Below are positions 52,853 through 60,781 of a stretch of DNA of 64,000 bases, piece by piece (the first letter of the stretch is position 1; each line of letters opens with the position of its first letter). The notes under the pieces are model-generated. The model made no database searches. It was given only the letters and a program-made list of their open reading frames with translations, and was not told the DNA's origin. The position numbers and the translations under genes are program-made. The DNA is from Sphingomonas aurea (GTDB lineage Bacteria > Pseudomonadota > Alphaproteobacteria > Sphingomonadales > Sphingomonadaceae): contig NZ_JAUUDS010000005.1 in NCBI RefSeq assembly GCF_030678875.1, positions 1-64,000 on the forward strand, given 5' to 3'.

Positions 52853-54679
52853 ATGACGCGCAGATGGCGGATCGGCTTGGCAATCACCGGCGGCATCGTC
52901 GCCCTGCTGCTGCTCGTCCTCGCCGCCTTTCCCTGGGGCCTGCTTGCCGGCATCGTCGCGCGGGAAGCGGGGGAGCGGTTCGGTCGTCCTGTCGCGATCG
53001 GCAGCGTCGAGCGGCTCGACCGGTTCGGCTTAATGCCGCGGCTCGCGATCCGCGACGTCCGTATCGCGCAGGCCGACTGGGCCGGCACCGGCGACTTCGC
53101 CCGCATCGGCGCGGTGACGCTGCGCCTGCCGGTCTGGCCGCTCCTCCTCGGCCGCATCGATCCGCGCGAGGTCACGGTCGACGGCCTCCACCTCGCCCTC
53201 GCCCGCGACGCGAACGGCCGCACGAACTGGCAGCGCCCCGGCAAGCAGGAAAGCGGCGGCGCGGCGCCCGATCTCGCCGGGCTCGCCATCCGCGACGCGA
53301 CGATCACCTACACCGACGCGAAGCAGGACCGCGCCGTCCGCATGATGGTCGATATCGACGCCGCCGGCCTGCGCGCCTACGGCGTCGGCACGATCCGCGG
53401 CACCCCGGTCCGCCTCGCCGTCGCCGGCGCGCCGCCGGTCGCGGGCAGCGCCTGGCCCTTCGCCGCGCGCATCGCCGGCGCCGACCTGGCGATGCGCGCG
53501 AAGGGCAGCATGGACCGCCCGCTCGATACCGACGCCATGTCCCTCGCCGTCACCGCTCGCGCCGCCGACCTGAAGCTGATCGACGCGGTGATCGAGGCGG
53601 GGCTGTTCCGCACCCGCCCGGTCACGCTGACCGCGCAGGTCCGCCACGATCCCGGCCAGTGGCGCATCGCGGCGCTGAAGGGCCGCATCGGCCGGTCGGA
53701 CCTGTCCGGTGACCTGACCGTCCTGAAGGTCGACGGCCGGTCGAAGATCGACGGTCGCCTCGCGGCAAAGGCGTTCGACTTCAACGACCTGACCTCTGCC
53801 GAGGGGCGTGCCCGATCCGCCGCGCTGGAGGCGCGGATCGGCCCGAAGCTGGTGCCCGACACGCGTATCGACATCGGCAAGATCGACACCACCGACGGCC
53901 GCCTGACCTTCACCGTCGGCCGCATCATCGGTACCAGCGCGCCGCCGGTGCTGGGGCTGGCCGGCACCCTCGTGATGGACCATCGCCGCCTGACGCTCGC
54001 GCCGCTGCGGCTGACGCTGTCGCAGGGCGTGGTCACCGGGCGCGCAGTCGTCGACCAGCATGACGGCGCGCCGGCGCCGCTCGTCACGCTCGACCTGCGG
54101 CTGACCGGGGGTGACGTCGCCGCCTTTGCGGAGGGTGGCGCATTTACCGGGCGCATGGCCGCGCGCGTGCGGCTGACCGGGCGCGGTGAGACGATCCGTG
54201 CCGCGGTCGGCCGGTCGCGCGGGATGATCGGCTTCGTCGTCCATGACGGTCGCCTGCCCGCCCGCTATGCCGCCGCGCTCGGCTTCGACGCGGGCCGCGC
54301 GCTGCTGGCCGGGCGCGACGACCGCGCTGCGCTTCGTTGCATGATCGCCGAGCTGGCGGTGAAGGACGGCACCGCCCGCGTCGACCCGCTGACCGTCGAT
54401 ACCGCGATCAGCCGGATGCGCGGCACCGGCACGCTGTCCTTCCCCGCCGAACGCCTCGCCCTGACGCTGACCGGCGCGCCCAAGCGCGACGTCATCCTGC
54501 GCATTCCCGGCACCGTCTCGGTCACCGGCACGCTGCGCGAGCCCGAGCTGGTCGTCCCGCCGCAGATGAAGTCGTTCGGCAATATCCTGAAGGCGATCGG
54601 ACGACGCATCAGCGGCAACAGCGGCCCGGTGGCGACCGACGCCGACTGCGCGGGGCTGGCGCGGGCGGCGTTGCGGTGA
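52853..54679 (+). CDS. AsmA-family inner-membrane protein
   Basis: 608 residues from ATG at 52853. One N-terminal span (IGLAITGGIVALLLLVLAAF), then an AsmA domain: FGRPVAIGSVERLDRFGLMP, PLLLGRIDPREVTVDGLHLA and a C-terminal AsmA part with ARVRLTGRGETIRAAVGRSR and DTAISRMRGTGTLSFPAERL. These bridge-like proteins are implicated in lipid transport or outer-membrane assembly. A palindromic repeat follows. Confidence 0.92.
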   Translation: MTRRWRIGLAITGGIVALLLLVLAAFPWGLLAGIVAREAGERFGRPVAIGSVERLDRFGLMPRLAIRDVRIAQADWAGTGDFARIGAVTLRLPVWPLLLGRIDPREVTVDGLHLALARDANGRTNWQRPGKQESGGAAPDLAGLAIRDATITYTDAKQDRAVRMMVDIDAAGLRAYGVGTIRGTPVRLAVAGAPPVAGSAWPFAARIAGADLAMRAKGSMDRPLDTDAMSLAVTARAADLKLIDAVIEAGLFRTRPVTLTAQVRHDPGQWRIAALKGRIGRSDLSGDLTVLKVDGRSKIDGRLAAKAFDFNDLTSAEGRARSAALEARIGPKLVPDTRIDIGKIDTTDGRLTFTVGRIIGTSAPPVLGLAGTLVMDHRRLTLAPLRLTLSQGVVTGRAVVDQHDGAPAPLVTLDLRLTGGDVAAFAEGGAFTGRMAARVRLTGRGETIRAAVGRSRGMIGFVVHDGRLPARYAAALGFDAGRALLAGRDDRAALRCMIAELAVKDGTARVDPLTVDTAISRMRGTGTLSFPAERLALTLTGAPKRDVILRIPGTVSVTGTLREPELVVPPQMKSFGNILKAIGRRISGNSGPVATDADCAGLARAALR

Positions 54680-54701
54680 GGGGCATCGCCTCCGCCTCCT
54701 T

Positions 54702-54798
54702 CGTCATTCCCGCGAATGCGGGAATCCAGACCCGCTAGCGCCAGTAATGAAGTCGCAACGTCAGCGCGTCTGGATCCCCGCCTGCGCGGGGATGACGG
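54702..54798. repeat. Paired palindromic repeat, copy 6
   Basis: CGTCATTCCCGCGAATGCGG and CCGCCTGCGCGGGGATGACG, inner arms CCCGCTAGCG and GTCAGCGCG. It sits between the AsmA and MFS genes, close to the region where the MFS start must lie. Confidence 0.88.
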
Positions 54799-54877
54799 CA
54801 GGGGACAAGGTGACGATGCCCTCCCACCTCCATCCAAACCAGTGGCACCGCCCCCAGCATCGGCCTATCGCCTCCAG

Positions 54878-56524
54878 GTGATCCGCCGCCGCCTCAACCA
54901 CTTCCTCGCCGAAGAGCGCTGGGCCTTCGCCCCGCACGAGCGGCCGGCAATGCCCGGTTCCCCCGGCTCGCCCGAGCACCCGACCGCGCGCCGCGTCGCA
55001 TATGGCGGCATCGCCGTGCTGCTGGGCCTCACCGCCGGCTTCGGCAACGCACTGATCGCCGCGAACACCACGACCTTGCAGGGCGCGCTCGGCCTCGATC
55101 CGGCCGGGATCGCGTGGCTGCCGACCGTCTATGTGATGACCAACGTGTCGATCAACCTGCTGCTCATCAAGTTCCGCCAGCAGTTCGGCCTGAGGCCCTT
55201 CGCACTCGTCTTTCTCGGCCTCTACGCGCTCGTCACCTTCGCGCATCTGTTCGTTCGCGACTTCAACTCCGCCATCGCGGTACGCGCGGTCAGCGGCATG
55301 GTCGGCGCGTCGGTCAGCTCGCTGTGCCTCTATTACATGATGCAGGCGTTGCCGGCGAAGTGGCGGCTGAAGGCAGTGGTGCTGGGCATCGGCGTGCCGC
55401 AGTGCGCCACCCCGCTCGCGCGCCTCTTCTCGCCCGACCTGCTCGCCCTGTCGCAGTGGCGGACGCTGTACCTGTTCGAGCTGGGCCTCGCACTCCTGTC
55501 GCTCGCCGCCGTCGCCTGGCTGCGCCTGCCCCCGACCGAGCGGCAGAAGGCGTTCGAGCCGCTCGACTTCGTCACCTTCCTCCTGTTCGCGGTCGGCACC
55601 GGGCTGGTCTGCGCGGTCCTCGGCCTCGGCCGCATCGTCTGGTGGACCAACGCCGCGTGGATCGGCTGGGCGCTGATCGCCGCCATCCCGATGCTCGCCG
55701 CCGCCGTTGCGATCGAGCACCACCGCGCCAACCCGCTCCTCAACACCCGCTGGCTGGGCAGCGCCGACATCGTCCGCTTCACCATCGTCACGATCATGGC
55801 GCGCATCGTCCTGGCCGAGCAGAGCTATGCCGCCACCGGCCTGCTGACGCTGCTGGGCCAGAACAACGACCAGCTGGGGCCGTTCTTCCTGATCGTCTTC
55901 CTCGCCTCGGTCGCCGGGGTCGTCGTCAGCGCGGTGACCCTCGACGTCGAGCGGCTCGCCCACCCGGTCATGCTCGCCATCGCCATCGTCGCCGCCGCCG
56001 CCTGGATCGACTCGCACGCGACCAGCCTGACGCGCGCGCCGCAGATGTACGTGACGCAAGCGCTGATCGCCTTTTCCGGCACCCTGTTCCTCGGCCCTTC
56101 GCTGCTGTTCGGCATGACCCGCGCGCTCCAGCGCGGCAGCGGCCATATCATCAGCTTCATCGCCTTGTTCGGGATCATCAACTCGGTTGGCGGCCTCGCC
56201 GGCACGGCGCTCCTCGGCAGTTACCAGCAGCTGCGCGAGAAGGCGAACAGCGCCGCCCTCGTCCAGGCGATCGACCCTACCGACCCGATCGTGGCCCAGC
56301 GCCTCGCCACCGGCGGTGCCGCGATCGGCCGCGTCGTCGGCGACGCCAGCCTGCGCGCGGCGGAGGGCGCCGCCCTCCTGTCCCAGACCACCAGTCGCGA
56401 GGCGAACGTGCTGGCATATAACGACGTGTTCCGCCTCGTCGCGCTGCTCGCCGCCACGACCTCGGGCTATCTGATGTTCCTCCTCGGCCGCCGGACGTGG
56501 CGTGCCCGAAAGTCCGCACGATGA
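54878..56524 (+). CDS. MFS transporter of the EmrB/DHA2 type (tripartite efflux)
   Basis: 548 residues from GTG at 54878; ATG at 54950 is the alternative, the choice is uncertain because neither has a good ribosome-binding site. Fourteen-span MFS pattern: AVLLGLTAGFGNALIAANTT, GIAWLPTVYVMTNVSINLLL, AVSGMVGASVSSLCLYYMMQ and VVLGIGVPQCATPLARL, with a periplasmic loop near VQAIDPTDPIVAQRLATGGA, as in DHA2 exporters that dock a HlyD partner. It overlaps the EmrA-like gene by four bases and a NodT-type channel follows, completing a tripartite pump for unknown toxic compounds. Confidence 0.9.
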   Translation: MIRRRLNHFLAEERWAFAPHERPAMPGSPGSPEHPTARRVAYGGIAVLLGLTAGFGNALIAANTTTLQGALGLDPAGIAWLPTVYVMTNVSINLLLIKFRQQFGLRPFALVFLGLYALVTFAHLFVRDFNSAIAVRAVSGMVGASVSSLCLYYMMQALPAKWRLKAVVLGIGVPQCATPLARLFSPDLLALSQWRTLYLFELGLALLSLAAVAWLRLPPTERQKAFEPLDFVTFLLFAVGTGLVCAVLGLGRIVWWTNAAWIGWALIAAIPMLAAAVAIEHHRANPLLNTRWLGSADIVRFTIVTIMARIVLAEQSYAATGLLTLLGQNNDQLGPFFLIVFLASVAGVVVSAVTLDVERLAHPVMLAIAIVAAAAWIDSHATSLTRAPQMYVTQALIAFSGTLFLGPSLLFGMTRALQRGSGHIISFIALFGIINSVGGLAGTALLGSYQQLREKANSAALVQAIDPTDPIVAQRLATGGAAIGRVVGDASLRAAEGAALLSQTTSREANVLAYNDVFRLVALLAATTSGYLMFLLGRRTWRARKSAR

Positions 56525-57648
56525 CCGACACCTCCGTCTCCCCCACGCCCGTTACCGAGGAACGCGCCGCAGAGGCCGCTCCCGCCGGCTCGGGCTGGCA
56601 CCCGCCGCGCAGCAGCCGCACCGTGCTGATCGTGCTGGCGCTGGTCGCCCTTGCCGGCGTGCTCGCGGTGCTGGCGGCATGGCGGCTGCCGCCCTTCACC
56701 ACCGCGTATGAGGCGACCGACAACGCCTATGTCCGCGGTCGCACCACCGTCATCAGCCCGCAGGTCAGCGGCTATGTCACCCGCGTCCTCGTCCGCGACT
56801 TCGCCGATGTGCGCGCGGGCGAGCCGCTGGTGACGATCGACGACCGCATCTATCGCCAGCGCGTCGAGCAGGCGGCGGCACAGGTGGCCGCGCAACAGGC
56901 GACCCTCGCCAACGCTGTCCAGGCCCGCCGCAGCCGCGCCGCCAGCCTGACCGCGCAGGACGCCGCCGTCGCCAATGCGCAGGCACAGCTGATGCGCGCG
57001 CGCGCCGACATGGCCCGTGTCGACGACCTGGCGAAGGACGGCTCCGTCTCCTTGCGTGAACGCGACCAGACGCTTGCTGCGCTCCGCCAGGCGCAGGCCG
57101 GCGTCGAGCAGGCGAAGGCCGCGCGCGAGATCGCCCGGCAGGATATTCGCACGGTCGAGGTCGGCCGTGGCGGCCAGCAGGCCGGCGTGTCGGGGGCGGA
57201 GGCCGCCCGCCGCCTGGCCGCGATCGACCTCGCCAACACCGTCATCCGCGCGCCCGAGGCGGGGCGGCTCAGCGAAGTCGGCGTCCGCGTCGGCCAGTAC
57301 GTCACCGCCGGGTCGCAGCTGATGTTCCTGGTCCCGCCAGAGACCTGGATCATCGCCAACCTGAAAGAGGCGCAGACCGCGCGCGTCGTGGTCGGCCAGC
57401 GGGCGTCCTTCACCGTGGACGCCCTCGCCAACGAGCGCCTGACCGGCCGGGTCGAGCGTATCTCGCCCGCCGCCGGCTCCGAATTCGCGGTGCTGAAGGC
57501 CGACAACGCCACCGGCAACTTCACCAAGGTGCCCCAGCGTATCGCGGTGCGCATCCGCATCGACCCCGGCCAGCCGCTGGCCGCCCGCCTGCGCCCGGGC
57601 ATGTCGGTGCAGGCAAGGATCGACACGTCCTCGGACGCGACGCGATGA
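56521..57648 (+). CDS. HlyD/EmrA-type membrane-fusion protein
   Basis: 375 residues, start overlapping the MFS stop. One N-terminal span (TVLIVLALVALAGVLAVLAA), a split biotinyl-lipoyl domain (ATDNAYVRGRTTVISPQVSG; VIRAPEAGRLSEVGVRVGQY), an alpha-hairpin between them and a beta-barrel domain (WIIANLKEAQTARVVVGQRA). It should link the MFS pump to the outer-membrane channel encoded next. Confidence 0.93.
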   Translation: MTDTSVSPTPVTEERAAEAAPAGSGWHPPRSSRTVLIVLALVALAGVLAVLAAWRLPPFTTAYEATDNAYVRGRTTVISPQVSGYVTRVLVRDFADVRAGEPLVTIDDRIYRQRVEQAAAQVAAQQATLANAVQARRSRAASLTAQDAAVANAQAQLMRARADMARVDDLAKDGSVSLRERDQTLAALRQAQAGVEQAKAAREIARQDIRTVEVGRGGQQAGVSGAEAARRLAAIDLANTVIRAPEAGRLSEVGVRVGQYVTAGSQLMFLVPPETWIIANLKEAQTARVVVGQRASFTVDALANERLTGRVERISPAAGSEFAVLKADNATGNFTKVPQRIAVRIRIDPGQPLAARLRPGMSVQARIDTSSDATR

Positions 57649-57692
57649 CGCGTCCACGAACCCGCCGCGCCAGCGGCCCTCAATCGAATGCT

Positions 57693-57893
57693 CACGCGGA
57701 GACGCGGAGCCACGCGAACCCACTCCACCCCCACCGCGAACGCTGCGCTTGCGGCAAAGACGGAGTGTTTCGCGCAAAGGCGCAAAGGCGCGAAGAGGTC
57801 AGCGCTTTGGCCATCTCTCCCCCGCGATCACGCGCGACAGCGGCAATCGCGAAAGCAGCATCATCTTTGCGCCTTAGCGCCATCGCGCGAACC
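57693..57893. repeat. Iterated GCGGAGA and GCGAAGG repeats, gene-free gap
   Basis: The 275 bases between the EmrA-like and channel genes hold CACGCGGAGACGCGGAGCCA, then CGCAAAGGCGCAAAGGCGCG and, inverted, CTTTGCGCCTTAGCGCCATC. The frame of the channel gene stays open through it, but the translation is Arg/Ala noise. It is the third copy of the family at 5971 and 42160. Confidence 0.7.
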
Positions 57894-57902
57894 AATAATC
57901 TT

Positions 57903-57922
57903 TCCCTGCAAGGGGAGGATCT
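57903..57922 (+). repeat. TCCCTGCAAGGGGAGGAT repeat supplying a ribosome-binding site
   Basis: A copy of the palindromic core found at 4449-4472 and 46963-47111 lies directly before the channel gene; its AAGGGGAGGAT arm ends five bases before ATG 57924 and is the only Shine-Dalgarno available. The opposite arm TCCC could partly mask it. Confidence 0.6.
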
Positions 57923-57923
57923 G

Positions 57924-59306
57924 ATGTTGCGCCTCGCTCTTGCCGCGGCTCTTACCCTGACCGCCTGCGCCGGACCGCGTCCGGACATCCCGCGCACCGC
58001 CGCCGTCACCCCGCCCGCCGGCTGGCGCACCCCCGCCACCGGCATCGCGCCGATCGACGCCCGGTGGTGGACCGCGTTCGGCGACCCCGTCCTCACCGAC
58101 CTCGTCACCCGCGCGCTCGCCGCAAATCCGGACATCTTCACCGCCGCCGCTCGGGTCGAGGAGGCACGCGCCGGCCTCCGTCTCGCCCGTGCCCAGCGCA
58201 CCCCGACCCTGTCGGCCGGCGCACCCGGCACCGCGGGCCAGTCGGTCAGCCCGTTCGGCACGCCCAGCGATGCCTTCGGCGCGCAGCCCCTGCTCCAGGC
58301 CAGCTACGACCTCGACCTGTTCGGCCGCCTGCGCCAGGCGAACCGCGCCGCCGCCGCGCAGCTGCTCGCCAGCGAAGGCGCACGTGATACCGTCCGCCTT
58401 GCCGTCGCCAGTACCGTCGCCAGCAGCTATATCGGCCTGCGCGCGCTCGACCTGCGCCTCGCCGTCGCGCGCCAGACGCTGGCGGCGCGGGCCGAGGGGC
58501 TGCGCATCGCCCGCCGCCGGGCGGAAACCGGCTATACCTCCAACCTCGAACTCCATCAGGCGGAGGCCGAGTACCGCGCCACCGAACAGCTCGTGCCCCA
58601 GGCCGAACTGGCGGTCGCGCGGTCAGAGAATGCGATCGGCGTGCTGCTCGGCGCCAATCCCGGCCCGATACCGCGCGGCCTGCCGCTCGACCGGCTCGCC
58701 GCGCCGCCGATCCCGGCCGGCCTCCCCGCCGACCTGCTCCGCCGCCGGCCCGACCTGTTCCAGGCGGAGCAGGCGCTGGTCGCCGCCGACCGCACGCTCG
58801 ACAGCGCGCGCGCCGCGATGATGCCCAACGTCGCGCTCACCGGCAGCGCCGGCATCGTCCTGTCGACGGCGCTGGCCGATCCCATTGGGGTGTTCTCGCT
58901 GGGCGGCAGCATCCTGTCGCCGCTGTTCGACGGTGGCCGCCTGCGCGCGCAGGCCGATGTCGCCGCGGCCCGCCGTGACCAGGCGGCCTATGCCTATCAA
59001 CGCGCGGCGCTGACCGCCTTTCGCGAGGTCGACGACGCGCTCGCCGGTGTCCGCCGCTCGGGCGAACAGGCGGTGGCGCTCGCCGGCCAGCGCGATGCAC
59101 TCGCCGCGGCGCTGCGCACCGCATCCAACCGCTACCGCGCCGGCTATTCGGGCTATCTCGACCAGCTCGATGCGCAGCGCGGGCTGCTGACCGCCGAGTT
59201 GACCCTGATCCAGGCGCGCGCCGACCGCCTGACCGCCTATGTCGCGCTGTACCAGGCGTTCGGCGGCGGCTGGCGACGCGAGGATGTGAAAAACCCCTCC
59301 CCGTGA
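57924..59306 (+). CDS. NodT-family outer-membrane efflux lipoprotein
   Basis: 460 residues from ATG at 57924, the first residue of a lipoprotein signal with LTLTACAG. TolC-like repeats follow: RWWTAFGDPVLTDLVTRALA, LLQASYDLDLFGRLRQANRA, TGYTSNLELHQAEAEYRATE, GLPADLLRRRPDLFQAEQAL and TALADPIGVFSLGGSILSPL. It forms the outer-membrane channel of the pump with the MFS and HlyD proteins upstream. Its stop codon lies in the loop of a terminator hairpin. Confidence 0.93.
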   Translation: MLRLALAAALTLTACAGPRPDIPRTAAVTPPAGWRTPATGIAPIDARWWTAFGDPVLTDLVTRALAANPDIFTAAARVEEARAGLRLARAQRTPTLSAGAPGTAGQSVSPFGTPSDAFGAQPLLQASYDLDLFGRLRQANRAAAAQLLASEGARDTVRLAVASTVASSYIGLRALDLRLAVARQTLAARAEGLRIARRRAETGYTSNLELHQAEAEYRATEQLVPQAELAVARSENAIGVLLGANPGPIPRGLPLDRLAAPPIPAGLPADLLRRRPDLFQAEQALVAADRTLDSARAAMMPNVALTGSAGIVLSTALADPIGVFSLGGSILSPLFDGGRLRAQADVAAARRDQAAYAYQRAALTAFREVDDALAGVRRSGEQAVALAGQRDALAAALRTASNRYRAGYSGYLDQLDAQRGLLTAELTLIQARADRLTAYVALYQAFGGGWRREDVKNPSP

Positions 59307-59317
59307 CGGGGAGGGGT
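59288..59317 (-). terminator. Terminator shared by convergent genes
   Basis: ACCCCTCCCCG (59293-59303) pairs with CGGGGAGGGGT (59307-59317) around TGA, which is the stop codon of the channel gene. On the minus strand the stem is followed by TTTTT, so it terminates the proline-rich gene; on the plus strand no T-run follows. Confidence 0.82.
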
Positions 59318-59326
59318 GTGACACGA

Positions 59327-59905
59327 TCAGCCCTGTGTCGGCTGGGCCGCGACCGGGGCCGGCGGAGCCACCGGTGCCGCGCCACCGGCGGGCGGCGGCG
59401 GGGGAGGAGCGGCGCCGTCGGCCGGGGGCGGGGGCGGGGGCGGCGGACCGTCAGGCCCGTGGCGACCCGGACCGCCGGGACCACCCGGCCCACGGTGCTC
59501 GCCCGGTCCGCCCGCCGGCCCCAGCGGCAGCACCTTGTTCGTCGCATCGACCAGGAACGAGGCGCGCAGCATCCCGCGGTCGAACCGCCCCTGCACGCTC
59601 ACCGTCTGGCCGGGCGCGACGAGCGCCTTGTCCTCACCGGCTCGGCCCAGGTCGACCAGCGCGCGTCCGCTGCCGTCGCTGGCGACGAACTTGTTGCCGA
59701 ACACCTCGGCCACCTGGCCGCGGATCGTGACGATATCGTCGCCGGCGGTCAGCGCGCGGATCGCGGTCGGCCGCATCGGCGCCATCTCGACCGTTGGGCC
59801 GAACGCCTTGCCAGCGAGCGCACCGCCGGCCCCGCCGACCACGAACAGCGCCGCCGCGGCGACGGCGCAGGTGCCGCGCCGGGTAAGATTGAAGGGAAGG
59901 GACAT
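59327..59905 (-). CDS. Periplasmic OB-like domain protein with Gly/Pro-rich tail
   Basis: 192 residues. A signal anchor (TCAVAAAALFVVGGAGGALA) leads into a small beta-rich domain (DDIVTIRGQVAEVFGNKFVA; LVAPGQTVSVQGRFDRGMLR) that resembles BOF/OB-type or DUF5666 modules. From residue about 130 it is Gly/Pro with His and Asp (GPGGPGGPGRHGPDG) and then polyproline. It diverges from the two-component pair, the usual place for an envelope-stress accessory protein or target; that link is inferred. Family not certain. Confidence 0.72.
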   Translation of the reverse strand: MSLPFNLTRRGTCAVAAAALFVVGGAGGALAGKAFGPTVEMAPMRPTAIRALTAGDDIVTIRGQVAEVFGNKFVASDGSGRALVDLGRAGEDKALVAPGQTVSVQGRFDRGMLRASFLVDATNKVLPLGPAGGPGEHRGPGGPGGPGRHGPDGPPPPPPPPADGAAPPPPPPAGGAAPVAPPAPVAAQPTQG

Positions 59906-59995
59906 GGGGGTATCTCCGTTGTTGGTGACGCCCTTCTACGCGCGCCCGCCCGTCCCCCGCTGAACCGTGCGGTTCAGTTTCGGTTTAGGCAGCAT

Positions 59996-60093
59996 CGTCA
60001 TTCCCGCGCAGGCGGGAATCCAGACACGCCGACGCTGCGCTTCCAGCCGCAAGCCACAGCGTTTATGGATCCCCGCCTGCGCGGGGATGACGG
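59996..60093. repeat. Paired palindromic repeat, copy 7
   Basis: CGTCATTCCCGCGCAGGCGG and CCGCCTGCGCGGGGATGACG. The right end is only 20 bases before the response-regulator start, so a strong hairpin pair forms the 5' leader of that message, leaving GGGAGAGG free. Confidence 0.9.
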
Positions 60094-60112
60094 ACAGGGA
60101 GAGGCCAACATC

Positions 60113-60781
60113 ATGCGCGTGCTGCTCGTCGAGGACGATCCCGCCCTGGGCGAGGCGACCGCCCGCGCGCTGCGCGCCCAGCATTTCGCCGTCGACGTCG
60201 CCGCCGACGGCGAGGATGCCGGCCATCTCGGCTCTACCGAAAGCTATGACGCGGTCGTCCTCGACCTGGGCCTGCCGACCCGCGACGGCCTGTCGATCCT
60301 GGCCGAGTGGCGGCGCGAGGGGCGGACCATGCCGGTCCTGATCCTCACCGCGCGCGAATTGTGGTCGGACAAGGTGCAGGGCTTCAAGGCCGGCGCCGAC
60401 GATTACCTGACCAAGCCGTTCCGCGTCGAGGAGCTGGTGATGCGCCTGCGCGCGCTCGTCCGCCGCGCCGCCGGCCACGCCGCCAGCGTCATCCGCTGCG
60501 GCCCCTTGAGCTTCGACGCGCAGACCGGCCAGTTCGAGCAGGACGGCCTGCCCCTGAAGCTGACCGCGTTCGAGTGGCGTGTCCTGTCCGCGCTGATGCT
60601 CCGGGCCGAGGTGGTGGTCGAGCGCATGGACCTGCTGGAGCGCGTCTACGAGGGCGATGCCGACGTCGATTCCAATTCGCTCGAGGTCATCATCGGCCGG
60701 CTGCGCCGCAAGATCGGCGCCGACCGGATCGAGACGGTACGCGGCCGCGGCTATCGCCTGACCGCAGGTGCGCCCGCATGA
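60113..60781 (+). CDS. OmpR/PhoP-family response regulator
   Basis: 222 residues. Receiver: MRVLLVEDDPALGEATARAL with the acidic pair, phosphorylated Asp in AVVLDLGLPTRDGLSIL, Thr in VLILTARELWSDKVQGFKAG and Lys in DDYLTKPF. C-terminal winged helix: LKLTAFEWRVLSALMLRAEV and SNSLEVIIGRLRRKIGADRI with RTVRGRGYRL-like end. It overlaps the sensor gene by four bases. AGGGAGAGG eight bases before ATG. Targets unknown; the diverging proline-rich gene and the efflux operon are candidates. Confidence 0.95.
   Translation: MRVLLVEDDPALGEATARALRAQHFAVDVAADGEDAGHLGSTESYDAVVLDLGLPTRDGLSILAEWRREGRTMPVLILTARELWSDKVQGFKAGADDYLTKPFRVEELVMRLRALVRRAAGHAASVIRCGPLSFDAQTGQFEQDGLPLKLTAFEWRVLSALMLRAEVVVERMDLLERVYEGDADVDSNSLEVIIGRLRRKIGADRIETVRGRGYRLTAGAPA

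Noticed and set aside
52544..53307. N-terminal extension of RsmB in the same frame
   Set aside because: It overlaps the DUF1674 and AsmA genes and lacks RsmB character; the start at 52533 gives the normal family length.
57645..57923. N-terminal extension of the NodT-type channel
   Set aside because: Translation of repeat DNA; the lipoprotein signal begins at 57924 behind a good ribosome-binding site.
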